A DNA stretch of 64,000 nt from Homoserinimonas sp044769865 (lineage in GTDB: Bacteria; Actinomycetota; Actinomycetes; Actinomycetales; Microbacteriaceae): NCBI RefSeq assembly GCF_044769865.1, contig NZ_JBIZWA010000001.1, positions 434,001-498,000 on the forward strand. The letters run 5' to 3'. How positions within the stretch are numbered: the stretch's first letter is position 1; each line of letters begins with the position of its first letter. The translations under genes and the position numbers were made by a program. Under the pieces are notes generated by a model that was not told where the DNA came from, ran no database searches, and saw nothing but the letters and a program-made list of their open reading frames with translations. Below are positions 8,498-17,919 of this stretch, one piece after another.

Positions 8498-9261
8498 GAG
8501 AGCACGAAGGGAAGGATGAGCGCGGGCACGCTCGTGAACAGGTTGACGACGAAGTGGGCGACGACGAGCGGCATGAGCCGCCCCTGCCAGCGGAAGATCA
8601 GCGCGGAGCCGAGCCCCCACACGAAGAAGGCGATGCCGAGCACGAGCATGCCGGGCACGGTGCTGGCGAAGAAGACGTGCTGCAGGCCGAAGGCAAGCGA
8701 CGGCACCACGATCGCCGCGACCCCGCGGAGCCGTCCCTGGCTGTAGCCGCGGAACAGCAGCTCCTCCGTCGGCGCGTTGAGCGGCGCGAAGGTCAGCACC
8801 ACCACGACGGCGAAGACGATCGATGCCGCCATGCTCATCAAGGGCAACTCCGTGACATCCGGGGCGAACACCGCCTCGAAGCTCATGAACGTGTCGGCTC
8901 CGTAGAGGGCGAACATCGTGCCGATGATGGCGCCAGCGAAGGGCACGTAGAGCACCATGATCCAGAGCAGGCCCCACAGGATGTCGCGGCCAAGGCGTGC
9001 GCGATCGAAGCCGAGCATCGCCCGCAGGGTCGTGCCCTCGGCGTGCACGACGCGACGCAGCACCAGGAGGGTGATCACGTTGACCGGCAGGAGATACAGG
9101 GCTGACAGGGACCCGGCGGCGGCGATCCCCGCGGGCTGGCCAAGGAGCGCCAGCACGCCCACCGTCGCCAGCGCCGCTGCGGCGACGAGGGCGACCCGCG
9201 CGAACGGAAGCGCCACCGCGAGCGCGGTGTGTTGCAGCGAGGTGGCGGGGCGGGAAGACAT
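8494..9261 (-). CDS. CPBP-family intramembrane glutamic protease
   Basis: A 255-residue multi-pass membrane protein of the CPBP (CAAX protease / bacteriocin-processing, PF02517) family. The three catalytic motifs are intact: Glu166-Glu167 with Arg171 in PTEELLFRG, His195 in FGLQHVFF, and His236 in VVAHFVVN. Family members cleave prenylated proteins, process anti-sigma factors or give bacteriocin immunity. The ATG at 9259-9261 was chosen because the in-frame upstream start at 9297 lies beyond the operator palindrome. There is no ribosome binding site, so a leaderless transcript is likely. It is the first gene of the five-gene operon. Confidence 0.85.
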   Translation of the reverse strand: MSSRPATSLQHTALAVALPFARVALVAAAALATVGVLALLGQPAGIAAAGSLSALYLLPVNVITLLVLRRVVHAEGTTLRAMLGFDRARLGRDILWGLLWIMVLYVPFAGAIIGTMFALYGADTFMSFEAVFAPDVTELPLMSMAASIVFAVVVVLTFAPLNAPTEELLFRGYSQGRLRGVAAIVVPSLAFGLQHVFFASTVPGMLVLGIAFFVWGLGSALIFRWQGRLMPLVVAHFVVNLFTSVPALILPFVLS

Positions 9262-9265
9262 GGCT

Positions 9266-9282
9266 ACTTTGTAACACAAAGT
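9266..9282. promoter_or_regulatory. Perfect inverted repeat operator at the CPBP/ABC operon start
   Basis: ACTTTGT-AAC-ACAAAGT is a perfect 7+3+7 inverted repeat ending four bases before the CPBP start codon. A third half-site, ACTTTGT, lies at 9300-9306. The position covers the expected -10 region of a leaderless promoter. Binding by the operon's own winged-helix regulator (7552-7842) is an inference from position. Confidence 0.6.
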
Positions 9283-9345
9283 GCTCTGCGAGCGCAATGA
9301 CTTTGTTCCTCGCGCGCGAGCGCTGTCGACCAGCGCCCCCCTGCC

Positions 9346-10113
9346 TCAGGAGATGAACCCGAGCACGTCAGTGAGCTCGGGCACCCGCGAGATCGCGTCT
9401 CGAGCAACGAGGAAGCCGACGATCCCCACGATCCAGGAGGTCGTTTCGGCACCCTCGCGGGCCATCCATGCCGCAAGACGTTGCAACAGCGGCTCGACCA
9501 GCCGTCGGGCGAGGATGCGGGCCGCCAGCAGCACGAGCGCCGGCACCACCATGACGACGCAGTAGGCCGCGAGGGTCACTGCGCGAGTTCCGCCGTCGAG
9601 CTCCGAGCCGCTGATGAGGCCCACGGCCGCCAGGTACGGCAGCATCGTGGCGAGTTCCAGCACGGCCGCCGTGAGCGCGAGCGCCACGAGGCTGAGGAGG
9701 GAACCGCGCCCGCCCCCGTCGTGCATGGCCCGGTCGCGCCAGCGGAGCAGACGCCCCGGCGTGGCGTCGGCACCCTCGCCCGCGGCATCCGTCTTCTTGC
9801 GGCCAATGAAGAAGCTCCACACCAGCAGGCCCGCCCCGATGACGAACTGCACACGGCCAGCCACTGGCCCCTCGAGGAACCCCGCGTCGGAGAGGAACGT
9901 GACCGCCCCCGCCGTAAGCAGCAAGCCCACGCCGAAGTAGAACAGCGCGACGGTGGCGAGGAACACCAACACCCGCGAGGCCCGCAGGCGGCCCGGCGCC
10001 AGCAGGAGCCAGATGGGGATGAGGAGGGTGCCGAAACTGAGCGAGTCGACCAGCGCGAGGGCCAGGAGCGGCAGCGCCAGTTCGAGCGGGAGATCGAGCG
10101 GAAGGGAGAGCAT
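9346..10113 (-). CDS. GAP-family (Sap-like) membrane protein
   Basis: A 255-residue protein with about six transmembrane segments and a central cytoplasmic loop (roughly residues 105-130, with GRKKTDAAGEG and RWRDRAMHDGGGRG). The pattern LALALVDSLSFGTLLIPIWLLL at the N-terminus, followed by PGRL, is that of the GAP/sulfolipid-1-addressing family (PF11139) of actinobacteria, implicated in moving cell-envelope glycolipids. It is transcribed leftward, away from the two-component system at 10231. The exact role is unknown. Confidence 0.78.
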   Translation of the reverse strand: MLSLPLDLPLELALPLLALALVDSLSFGTLLIPIWLLLAPGRLRASRVLVFLATVALFYFGVGLLLTAGAVTFLSDAGFLEGPVAGRVQFVIGAGLLVWSFFIGRKKTDAAGEGADATPGRLLRWRDRAMHDGGGRGSLLSLVALALTAAVLELATMLPYLAAVGLISGSELDGGTRAVTLAAYCVVMVVPALVLLAARILARRLVEPLLQRLAAWMAREGAETTSWIVGIVGFLVARDAISRVPELTDVLGFIS

Positions 10114-10230
10114 GCCACCAGCGTCGCGGGCGGCCGCTCACGCGGGAATCGGCCACCCGGCCGAACCCGTCACAGGCGGGTACATCCTTCGGATGACCCC
10201 GGAGGTCGGCGCCTGTGCTGAGATTGCATC

Positions 10231-11424
10231 GTGGATGTTCGCGAGTGGTGGGGCCAAGACCGCACGCGCGCAATCGCCGAGGCCTTGGGGGTCGCCGCGC
10301 TCGGACTGCTGCTGCTCTCGGTCGGACTCGTCAGGGCATGGGAACCCCTCGGAGGCCACACCTTCTCCCCGTGGTGGCACGTGCTGCCGCTCGCCGTCGC
10401 GTGCGGCGCGATCCTCATCGAGCGGCGGCATCCGCTCATCGCCCTCGGCATCGGCCTCGTCGCCTTCGCCGTCGACGCCTACGCGGGCGGCAGCCTCGGC
10501 GTCATCATCGCGCTCGTCAACCTGCTCTACGCCGCCGCCCTCTACTCCGGCCCCGGCACCCCACGCCGGCTGGGGATCGCGGCCGTCGCCGTCGTCGTCG
10601 CCAGCACGGCGGGAACGTTCATCGTCACGGGCGACCTGCAGCAGACCATCCTCATGGGCCTGCAGGTCTTCGCACTCCTCGGCACCCCGCTCTGGTGGGG
10701 CCTTTCGGTGCGCCAGCAGCGCGAACTCGCCGAGCTCGCTGCCGCGAGGGCCCGCGACATCCAGCGCCTCGCCGAACTGCGGGAGGCCGACGCCGTGCGC
10801 GGGGAACGCACCCGCATGGCCCACGACCTGCACGATGCACTCGCCGGCAACCTCTCGGCGATCGCAATCCACTCGGAGGCGGCCCTCACCGCCGACACCC
10901 CAGCGCGCGAGGCGCAGGCGCTGGGGGCGATCCGCTCCGCCAGCGTGGAAGCCCTCGAGGAGATGCGCTCCATGATCGACCTGCTTCGCGGCGAGGACGA
11001 CGCGCTCGTCTCCCCCGCCCGCCTCGCCGAGATCGCGGAACTCGTCGCGGGCGCGCGCTCCCGCGGCACCGAGGTGCACTACCGGGTCACGCCCGAGCCC
11101 ATTCCTCGCCTCCCCGCCGCGGTCGACCACGCCGCCTACCGCATCGTGCAGGAGGCCCTCGGCAACGCGGCCCGGCACGCCATGGGCGCGAGCATCCGCA
11201 TCGAGGTAGAGGTGGGGGCCGAGAAGGTCGACATCAGGGTCACTAACGCCCGCGGAAACGCCACAGCCGACGCCGCGGGTGGCGGGATGGGCACCACCAC
11301 CATGCGCGAGCGGGCCGAAGCCCTCGGCGGCACCTTCAGCGCCGGCTGGACCCCCGACGACCACTGGCTCGTTCGCGCCGCAATCCCACTCGCCACAAAC
11401 CCCATCGCGAGCGTGACCACATGA
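10231..11424 (+). CDS. Sensor histidine kinase (NarL/DesK type)
   Basis: A 397-residue membrane sensor kinase. Residues 1-160 contain about five hydrophobic segments and little periplasmic sequence, so it probably senses something in or near the membrane. The HisKA_3 dimerisation motif RTRMAHDLHDALAGNLSAIA carries the likely phospho-acceptor His201. The ATPase domain shows the N-box IVQEALGNAARHA near residue 307 and the G-box GGGMGTTTMRERA near 350. The start is GTG at 10231 with no clear ribosome binding site. Its stop overlaps the start of the response regulator (ATGA), so the two form a pair. Confidence 0.92.
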   Translation: MDVREWWGQDRTRAIAEALGVAALGLLLLSVGLVRAWEPLGGHTFSPWWHVLPLAVACGAILIERRHPLIALGIGLVAFAVDAYAGGSLGVIIALVNLLYAAALYSGPGTPRRLGIAAVAVVVASTAGTFIVTGDLQQTILMGLQVFALLGTPLWWGLSVRQQRELAELAAARARDIQRLAELREADAVRGERTRMAHDLHDALAGNLSAIAIHSEAALTADTPAREAQALGAIRSASVEALEEMRSMIDLLRGEDDALVSPARLAEIAELVAGARSRGTEVHYRVTPEPIPRLPAAVDHAAYRIVQEALGNAARHAMGASIRIEVEVGAEKVDIRVTNARGNATADAAGGGMGTTTMRERAEALGGTFSAGWTPDDHWLVRAAIPLATNPIASVTT

Positions 11425-12077
11425 TCAGCGTGCTCCTCGCCGACGACCACGCCGCCATCCGCTCCGGCCTGCGGCTGCTCCTGCAGAACGCCAACGACGT
11501 CACGGTCGTCGGCGAAGCGGGCGACGGCGCCACCGCCATCAGCAACGCGCGCGCCCTCCGCCCCGACGTCGTGCTCATGGACATCCGGATGCCCGGGGTC
11601 GACGGCATCGCCGCCACCCGCGCCATCCGTGGCGAAGGCCTCGCCGAGGTGCTCGTGCTCACGACCTTCGGCCACGACGACGTCGTCTTCGACGCACTCC
11701 GCGCGGGCGCCGCCGGGTTCCTGCTCAAGACCGTCGGCGGGCCCCAACTCATCGATGCCGTGCGACGGGTCGCCACGGGCGAAGGCGTGCTCGCCCCGGA
11801 GGTCACGCGCGGGCTGCTCGACGCCTTCGCGCGCACGGCCGAGCCCGAGGCATCCGCGGCCCCCGCCTGGCTCGAGACCCTCACCGCCCGCGAGATCGAC
11901 GTGCTGCGCGGCCTCGCACAGGGCCGCTCGAACGCCGAGATCGCCCGCGAACTCCACATCTCGACCGCGACCGCCAAGACCCACGTCTCCCGCGTGCTCG
12001 CCAAGCTCGACTGCAGCACCCGCATGCAGGCGGCGATCCTCGCGCGGGAGGCGGGGCTCGACACGCCCGCGACGTAG
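11421..12077 (+). CDS. Response regulator, NarL/LuxR family
   Basis: A 218-residue transcription factor. The receiver domain has Asp8-Asp9, phospho-acceptor Asp54 in VVLMDIRMPG, Thr in LVLTTF and Lys in FLLKT. The LuxR-type helix-turn-helix lies at about residues 150-210 (LTAREIDVLRGLAQG, then HISTATAKTHVSRVL). The four-base overlap with the kinase gene shows they are co-translated. Target genes are not evident; the divergent GAP-family membrane gene is one candidate because such systems often control neighbouring envelope genes. Confidence 0.93.
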   Translation: MISVLLADDHAAIRSGLRLLLQNANDVTVVGEAGDGATAISNARALRPDVVLMDIRMPGVDGIAATRAIRGEGLAEVLVLTTFGHDDVVFDALRAGAAGFLLKTVGGPQLIDAVRRVATGEGVLAPEVTRGLLDAFARTAEPEASAAPAWLETLTAREIDVLRGLAQGRSNAEIARELHISTATAKTHVSRVLAKLDCSTRMQAAILAREAGLDTPAT

Positions 12078-12089
12078 GATGGAGGGCTC

Positions 12090-15000
12090 ATGACTGCCGC
12101 CCTCCCCGTCACCGTCACGTACCCGGAAGACCTCCCGGTCAGCCAACGGCGTGACGACATCAGCGCGGCCATCCGCGACAACCAGGTCGTCATCGTGGCG
12201 GGCGCCACCGGCTCGGGCAAGACGACGCAGCTGCCCAAGATGCTGCTCGAACTCGGCTACGAGTCAATCGGGCACACGCAGCCCCGCCGCATCGCCGCCC
12301 GCACGATCGCGGAACGCATCGCCGAGGAACTCGGGCAGGAGGTCGGCGAACTCGTCGGCTACCAGGTGCGCTTCACCGACCGCACCGCCAAGGGCACCCG
12401 CATCAAGCTGATGACCGACGGCATCCTGCTTAACGAGATCCACCGCGACCGGATGCTCCGCAAGTACGACGCCATCATCATCGACGAGGCGCACGAGCGC
12501 AGCCTCACGATCGACTTCCTGCTCGGCTACCTCAAGCAGCTGCTGCCGAAGCGCCCCGAGCTCAAGGTCATCATCACCTCGGCGACGATCGACCCGGAGA
12601 GTTTCGCCAGGCACTTCGCCGCCGCGTCCGGTGACCCCGCCCCCATCGTCGAGGTCAGCGGGCGCACCTACCCGGTCGAGATTCGGTACCGCCCGCTGGC
12701 CCCGGATGCGCCCAGCGATGATCCCGACGATGAGCAGTCGAGCGGCACGGGCGACGCGATCGACCTGTTCGACGGCATCAACGCCGCGATCGACGAGCTC
12801 GGGCGGGAGGGCAGCGGCGACATCCTCGTCTTCCTGAGCGGTGAGAACGAGATCCGCGATGCGGAGGATGCGATCCGGTCGCGGAATCTGCCCGGCGTGG
12901 AGGTACTGCCGCTCTACGGGCGGCTGAGTTCGGCCGACCAGCACAGGGTGTTCCAGAGGAGCTCGAGCCCGGGCATCCGTCGCCGCATCGTGCTCGCGAC
13001 CAACGTCGCCGAGACCTCGCTGACCGTGCCCGGCATCAAGTACGTGATCGACGCGGGCACCGCGCGCATCAGCCGGTACAGCACGCGCGCGAAGATCCAG
13101 CGGCTGCCGATCGAGGCGATCTCGCAGGCATCCGCGAACCAGCGCTCCGGGCGCTCCGGCCGCACCAGCGACGGCATCGCGATCCGCCTGTACTCGCAGG
13201 AGGACTTCAAGAAGCGGCCCGAGTTCACCGACCCGGAGATTCTGCGCACCAACCTTGCCGCGGTCATCCTGCAGATGATCTCGCTCGGGCTGGGCGCGAT
13301 CGAGGACTTCCCGTTCCTGCAGCCGCCCGATTCCCGCGGCATCAAGGACGGACTCGACCTGCTGCGCGAGCTGGGGGCGGTCAAGGGCAACGCCGAGATC
13401 ACGAAGGTCGGCCGCCAGCTCTCGCAGTTGCCGATCGACCCGCGCCTCGCCCGCATGGTCATCGAGTCGGGTCGCCACGGCGTGACGCGCGAGGTCATGG
13501 CGATCGTCGCCGGCCTGAGCATCCAGGACCCGCGCGAGCGACCACTCGAGAAGCGCCCGCAGGCCGACCAGATGCACGCCCGCTTCGTCGACAAGACGAG
13601 CGACTTCCTCACCCTCCTGAACCTCTGGAACTACCTCAAGGAGCAGGAGGAGGCCCTCAGCGGCAACCAGTTCCGTCGCCTGTGCAAGGCCGAGTACCTC
13701 AACTATCTGCGCGTGCGGGAATGGGCGGATGTCTACCGACAGCTCACCCGCATGGCGAAGTCGCTGGGGCTCACGGTCGGCGAACCGAGCAACGACGGGG
13801 TCGGCATCCACAAGTCGCTCATGGCGGGGCTCCTGAGCCAGCTCGGCGTTCGTGACGACACCGTGGTGCCGGCATCCGGCAAGGCGCCGAAGGATCGCGA
13901 TCGTCCGCGCAACAAGAAGGGCGAATACATCGGGGCGCGGCAGGTGCGCTTCTCCGTGTTCCCGGGCTCGGCGCTCGCCAAGAAGCTGCCCGCCGAGATC
14001 ATGTCGGCCGAGCTCGTGGAGACGAGCCGCCTCTTCGCCCGCATGAACGCCGCCGTCGACCTCGCCTGGGCCGAGCCGCTCGCGGGTGACCTCGTCAAGC
14101 GGCAGTACGGCGAACCCCACTGGGAGAAGAAACAGGGCGCCGCGGTCGCCTACGAACGTGTCACCCTCTACGGCGTGCCGATCGTCGCGCGTCGCCGCGT
14201 GCAGTTCGCACGCATCGACCCCGTGCAGTCCCGCGAACTCTTCATCAGGCATGCCCTCATCGAGGGCGAATGGGATGTCACACGGCTCGACAAGCGCCTG
14301 ACCCAGTTCGATCGCGCCAACCGGGCCCTGCGAAAGCAGCTCGCCGAGGTTGAGGAGCGCACCCGCCGCCGCGACATCCTGCTCGACGACGAGGCCGTCT
14401 TCGAGTTCTACGACCGTCACATTCCCGCACAGGTATGCACGCAGCGGGACTTCGAGGCGTGGTGGAAGCGCACCAGGGTGGAGCAGCCAGAGCTCCTCAC
14501 GATGACGCGCGAAGACCTGCTCGAGGAGTCCGACGCAGCGCCAGAACTGCTCGAGTCGGACTACCCGAAGTGGTGGCACCAGGGCGATCAGCGGCTCAAA
14601 CTCACCTACCGCTTCGAGCCCGGCGCGAAGGACGATGGCGTCACCGTGCACGTGCCGCTCGCCCTACTGGCCCGCCTCTCCCCCGCAGGCTTTGACTGGC
14701 AGGTGCCCGGCCTGCGCCCAGACCTGGTCGCCGCCCTGATCAAGGCGCTGCCAAAGGCGATCCGCCGCAATGTCGTGCCCGCGGGCGACTGGGCGCGCAA
14801 GCTCCTCGCCGACCTCCCCGAGGAGCTCGACGTCACCGAGATGCCGCTCACGGAATATCTCGCCCGCGAGATCCAGCGCCGCACCTACACGCCCGTTGAC
14901 GTCGAGGACTTCGAACTCGAACGCGTGCCCGATCACCTGCTCGTGACCTTCGCGGTCATCGGCGAGCACGGCCGCGAACTCGCCCGATCGAAGAACCTCA

Positions 15001-16004
15001 CCTCGCTGCAGGCCAAGCTGCGCGACCGCGCTCGGGAGAGCGTTGCGAAGGCCCACGCGCGGGCGTCACAGCCCGCGCCTCGTCCGGGTGCGGCGGCCGC
15101 GACATCCGCCCCGTCCATCGAACGTTCGGGGCTCACCTCCTGGGACTTCGAGGAGCTGCCGCGCGTGCGCGACACCAAGCTCGCGGGCAACGTCGTGCGC
15201 GGCTACCCGGCGCTCGTCGACGAGGGCGGTTCGGTCGCCATCCGGCTCATGAGCACGCCCGCCGAGCAGCTGCGCGAGCACCGTCGAGGAGTGCGTCGGA
15301 TGCTACAGCTCGCGATCCCCGCACCCACCGCGTATGTGCAGCAGCACCTGACCCCGGCTGAGATCCTCAGCCTCGGCGCGAGCCCCTACGCGTCGACGAA
15401 GGAACTCTTCGCCGACGCCATGGCGGCGACGCTCGATGCGGTCATCGGACAGGCGATGGATGCCTCGGGCCTCCCCTGGACGCGTGCAGAGTTTGAGGCA
15501 GTTCGCGACCGCGCCTCCTCCGGCATCGTCGACGGGCTGTTCACCACGGTCTCGCTCACGGCTCGCTCGCTCGCCGCGGCGCGCGCCGCCGAGAAGGCCA
15601 TCAAGTCTGCGACAAGCATGGCCCTCATCGCGCCGCTCGCCGACGCGCGCGAGCAACTCGGCGCCCTCGTGCACCCAGGGTTCGTCGGAATCGCCGGGGC
15701 GGAGCGTCTCCGCCGCATCCCGCTGTACCTCGACGGCATCACGCACCGGGTCGGCCGCCTCGCCGAGAACCTGGGCCGCGACCGCGTGTGGATGGCGGAG
15801 GTGCAGAAGGCCACTGAGCTCTATGTGAAGGCGGGGGGAACGCTGCCGCTGACGCGCGAACTGATCGACGAGCCATCGCAAGCCACCCTCGTGCAGGTGC
15901 GCTGGATGCTCGAGGAACTGCGCATCAGTCTCTTCGCGCAGCACCTCGGTACGGCCGGACCGGTTTCGGTGCAGCGGGTGCAGAAGGCGCTCGCATCACG
16001 CTGA
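12090..16004 (+). CDS. hrpA: ATP-dependent RNA helicase HrpA
   Basis: A DEAH-box RNA helicase of 1304 residues, the usual length for bacterial HrpA, which resolves stalled or collided ribosomes in characterised bacteria. Motif I GATGSGKTT is at residues 38-46, the DEAH box at 132-135 (IIIDEAHERS), motif III SAT follows near 170, and motif VI QRSGRSGR is near 350. The C-terminal half is the HrpA-specific extension (OB-fold plus DUF3418). The ATG at 12090 is preceded by TAGGAT nine bases upstream and GGAGGG. Its end overlaps the convergent TauE/SafE gene by nine bases. Confidence 0.96.
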   Translation: MTAALPVTVTYPEDLPVSQRRDDISAAIRDNQVVIVAGATGSGKTTQLPKMLLELGYESIGHTQPRRIAARTIAERIAEELGQEVGELVGYQVRFTDRTAKGTRIKLMTDGILLNEIHRDRMLRKYDAIIIDEAHERSLTIDFLLGYLKQLLPKRPELKVIITSATIDPESFARHFAAASGDPAPIVEVSGRTYPVEIRYRPLAPDAPSDDPDDEQSSGTGDAIDLFDGINAAIDELGREGSGDILVFLSGENEIRDAEDAIRSRNLPGVEVLPLYGRLSSADQHRVFQRSSSPGIRRRIVLATNVAETSLTVPGIKYVIDAGTARISRYSTRAKIQRLPIEAISQASANQRSGRSGRTSDGIAIRLYSQEDFKKRPEFTDPEILRTNLAAVILQMISLGLGAIEDFPFLQPPDSRGIKDGLDLLRELGAVKGNAEITKVGRQLSQLPIDPRLARMVIESGRHGVTREVMAIVAGLSIQDPRERPLEKRPQADQMHARFVDKTSDFLTLLNLWNYLKEQEEALSGNQFRRLCKAEYLNYLRVREWADVYRQLTRMAKSLGLTVGEPSNDGVGIHKSLMAGLLSQLGVRDDTVVPASGKAPKDRDRPRNKKGEYIGARQVRFSVFPGSALAKKLPAEIMSAELVETSRLFARMNAAVDLAWAEPLAGDLVKRQYGEPHWEKKQGAAVAYERVTLYGVPIVARRRVQFARIDPVQSRELFIRHALIEGEWDVTRLDKRLTQFDRANRALRKQLAEVEERTRRRDILLDDEAVFEFYDRHIPAQVCTQRDFEAWWKRTRVEQPELLTMTREDLLEESDAAPELLESDYPKWWHQGDQRLKLTYRFEPGAKDDGVTVHVPLALLARLSPAGFDWQVPGLRPDLVAALIKALPKAIRRNVVPAGDWARKLLADLPEELDVTEMPLTEYLAREIQRRTYTPVDVEDFELERVPDHLLVTFAVIGEHGRELARSKNLTSLQAKLRDRARESVAKAHARASQPAPRPGAAAATSAPSIERSGLTSWDFEELPRVRDTKLAGNVVRGYPALVDEGGSVAIRLMSTPAEQLREHRRGVRRMLQLAIPAPTAYVQQHLTPAEILSLGASPYASTKELFADAMAATLDAVIGQAMDASGLPWTRAEFEAVRDRASSGIVDGLFTTVSLTARSLAAARAAEKAIKSATSMALIAPLADAREQLGALVHPGFVGIAGAERLRRIPLYLDGITHRVGRLAENLGRDRVWMAEVQKATELYVKAGGTLPLTRELIDEPSQATLVQVRWMLEELRISLFAQHLGTAGPVSVQRVQKALASR

Positions 16005-16769
16005 GCCGCGCTGGCGCCACGCCTTAATCGTGAGCTGCGTCGCCGAGACGACGATGAGCGCCGCGAAGAGCACATTGCTCAGCTGGGGAGAGATAAGTCC
16101 TGCCACGGCAACGCCACCGAGGGACGCGGGCACCGCGCTGCACCCGATAAGCACGGCCGCGGGGACATCTGCGTTGCCATTGCGCAAATTATTGAGCGTG
16201 CCGACGATCGCGGTGGGAATCATCATGACGAGCGAGGTCCCGCGAGCCGCGAGGTCACCCATGCCGACGATGAGCATCATGAGCGGAACGATCGTCACTC
16301 CGCCGCCGATGCCGAAAAGACCCGAGAGGCCACCCGTGATGAAACCGATCAGCACAACGACCGCAAGCAGGGGCACGCTGTAGCCAACCTCAGCGTCACG
16401 CTCAGGCGCCGTGAGGAACAGCACGACCGCCATGACGACCTGAAACACAATGAATCCGCCTTGCACCCAGTGTTGGCCGATACGCACCAAGACCTGCGTG
16501 CCGAAGAACGAACCCACGACGGCCCCGACTGCAAGGCATCCTGCGATGACCCAGTCGACGTTGCCAGCAACGGAATACCCGAGGCCTCCCACGACCGTGA
16601 TGGGCAAGATCGCCGTGAGCGAGGTACCGCTGGCCAGTCGCGGCTGGTAGTGCAGGGCGATGACAAGCAACGGGATGATCGCAATGCCCCCGCCCACACC
16701 GAACATGCCCGAGAAGAATCCGGCAAGCACGCCGACGGACGCAAGGGCGAGCACTCTGCGCGGCGTCAC
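15996..16769 (-). CDS. TauE/SafE family permease
   Basis: A membrane permease of about 257 residues with eight hydrophobic segments in two halves, each introduced by a glycine-rich repeat (FGVGGGIAIIP near residue 23; FGIGGGVTIVP near 155). It is a paralog of the truncated gene at 1-532. The GTG at 16767-16769 is chosen because it aligns with the ATG of that paralog (VTPRRVL against MKTRRVL); a TTG at 16823 would add 18 hydrophilic residues. The substrate is unknown; family members export sulfite, sulfonates or other organic anions. Its location beside the aromatic-amine island may be chance. Confidence 0.86.
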   Translation of the reverse strand: MTPRRVLALASVGVLAGFFSGMFGVGGGIAIIPLLVIALHYQPRLASGTSLTAILPITVVGGLGYSVAGNVDWVIAGCLAVGAVVGSFFGTQVLVRIGQHWVQGGFIVFQVVMAVVLFLTAPERDAEVGYSVPLLAVVVLIGFITGGLSGLFGIGGGVTIVPLMMLIVGMGDLAARGTSLVMMIPTAIVGTLNNLRNGNADVPAAVLIGCSAVPASLGGVAVAGLISPQLSNVLFAALIVVSATQLTIKAWRQRGSA

Positions 16770-16849
16770 CGGCCGCGCCCGCCTATCGGCCTGCTGAATG
16801 ATCTCACCCCACCCTCGATGCAACTTGACCGGGGTCCCCTCAAAGTTAG

Positions 16850-17905
16850 TCAGGACGCGCTGCGCACGAGCGCCTCGGGCTCCGGTTGGGTTGCCTCCTC
16901 CATGCCGAGGAATCTCAGGGCGTTGCCGCCGAGGAGGGCGCGACGCTGCTCCTCGCTCAAGAAGCCCGCACTGCGAATGAGGTGCCCCGAGGGCGACTCA
17001 CCGAGCGGGTAGGGGTAGTCGGAGCCGAGCATGACCCCCTCGGTCCCCATCGTGCTCACGAGCAGCTGCAGAGCATCTTCGCGGAAGACGACGGAGTCGA
17101 CGCTGAATCGGTCGAGGTAGTGCGACGGCGGATGCTCGGACTTCGCAATCAGATCGGGCCGACCGTGCCAGGCATTGTCCATGCGACCCACCCAGTAGGG
17201 GAATGATCCTCCGCCGTGCGCGAAGCAGATGCGCAGCGAGTGCGGCAGCCGGTCAAAACCGCCACCCAGGATCAGCGAAAGGATCGACAGGTGCGTCTCG
17301 GCTGGCATGCTTACGAGCCACTGCGCCATCCAGCGGTCGAGACGCGGCGAGTTCGGCATGTCCCACGGGTGCACAAATACAGGCACGTCGCGGTCGGCGC
17401 AGTGCTGGAGGAATGCGACGATACCTTCATCATCGAGGTCCTTGTCGCCGACGTGGTTGCCAATCTCTACGCCGCGGTGACCGTTGTCGATGCAACGGTC
17501 AAGCTCGCGGCACGCGGCATCCGTGTCCTGCAGCGGCACCTGGGCGAACGGGATCAGCCGTCCGCGAGCCGGCTCGCAGATGTCGAGCGCCAAATCGTTG
17601 AAGATGCGGCTGACCTTGATCGCCTGCTCCGGATCGTTCGCGTAGGAGAAAAACAGCGGCGTCGGCGAGACGACCTGAATATCGACACCGTCCGCGTCCA
17701 TCTGCTCGAGGCGATCGTCGGCGCTCCACGCGTTCGACAGCAGCGGGCGGAACTCGGTCTCGCCCAGCATGAGCATCGCATCCCGCTCGCCGGTGACCCG
17801 CAGCCACGGCCAGGGGCCGGGACCGCCTGCAACCTGGGAGAGCTCGGGCCATCCGCGGGGCACGTAATGCGTGTGGATGTCGATCGTGGGAATGGTGGTG
17901 CGCAT
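16850..17905 (-). CDS. nbaD: 2-Amino-3-carboxymuconate-6-semialdehyde decarboxylase (ACMSD)
   Basis: A 351-residue amidohydrolase-superfamily enzyme that decarboxylates ACMS, the ring-cleavage product of 3-hydroxyanthranilate, to 2-aminomuconate semialdehyde. The metal ligands are all present: His11 and His13 (IDIHTHY), His179 (VFVHPWD) and Asp296 (GSDYPYP), plus catalytic His230 (CFAHGGG) and Arg53 (TEFRPL). These fall two residues after the positions known for the Pseudomonas enzyme (9, 11, 177, 294, 228 and 51), which makes the call strong. ATG 17903-17905 is used; a longer frame would overlap the dioxygenase gene. It is the last gene of the leftward operon. Confidence 0.95.
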   Translation of the reverse strand: MRTTIPTIDIHTHYVPRGWPELSQVAGGPGPWPWLRVTGERDAMLMLGETEFRPLLSNAWSADDRLEQMDADGVDIQVVSPTPLFFSYANDPEQAIKVSRIFNDLALDICEPARGRLIPFAQVPLQDTDAACRELDRCIDNGHRGVEIGNHVGDKDLDDEGIVAFLQHCADRDVPVFVHPWDMPNSPRLDRWMAQWLVSMPAETHLSILSLILGGGFDRLPHSLRICFAHGGGSFPYWVGRMDNAWHGRPDLIAKSEHPPSHYLDRFSVDSVVFREDALQLLVSTMGTEGVMLGSDYPYPLGESPSGHLIRSAGFLSEEQRRALLGGNALRFLGMEEATQPEPEALVRSAS

Positions 17906-17919
17906 GGCTACGGCCCGGT

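Noticed and set aside
12264..14651. 795-codon minus-strand frame inside hrpA
   Set aside because: It is an antisense frame to an intact DEAH helicase with no recognisable domain; similar shadows occur opposite nrdA (28826-30583), the membrane genes at 35-37.6 kb and the nuclease-helicase (57481-58998).
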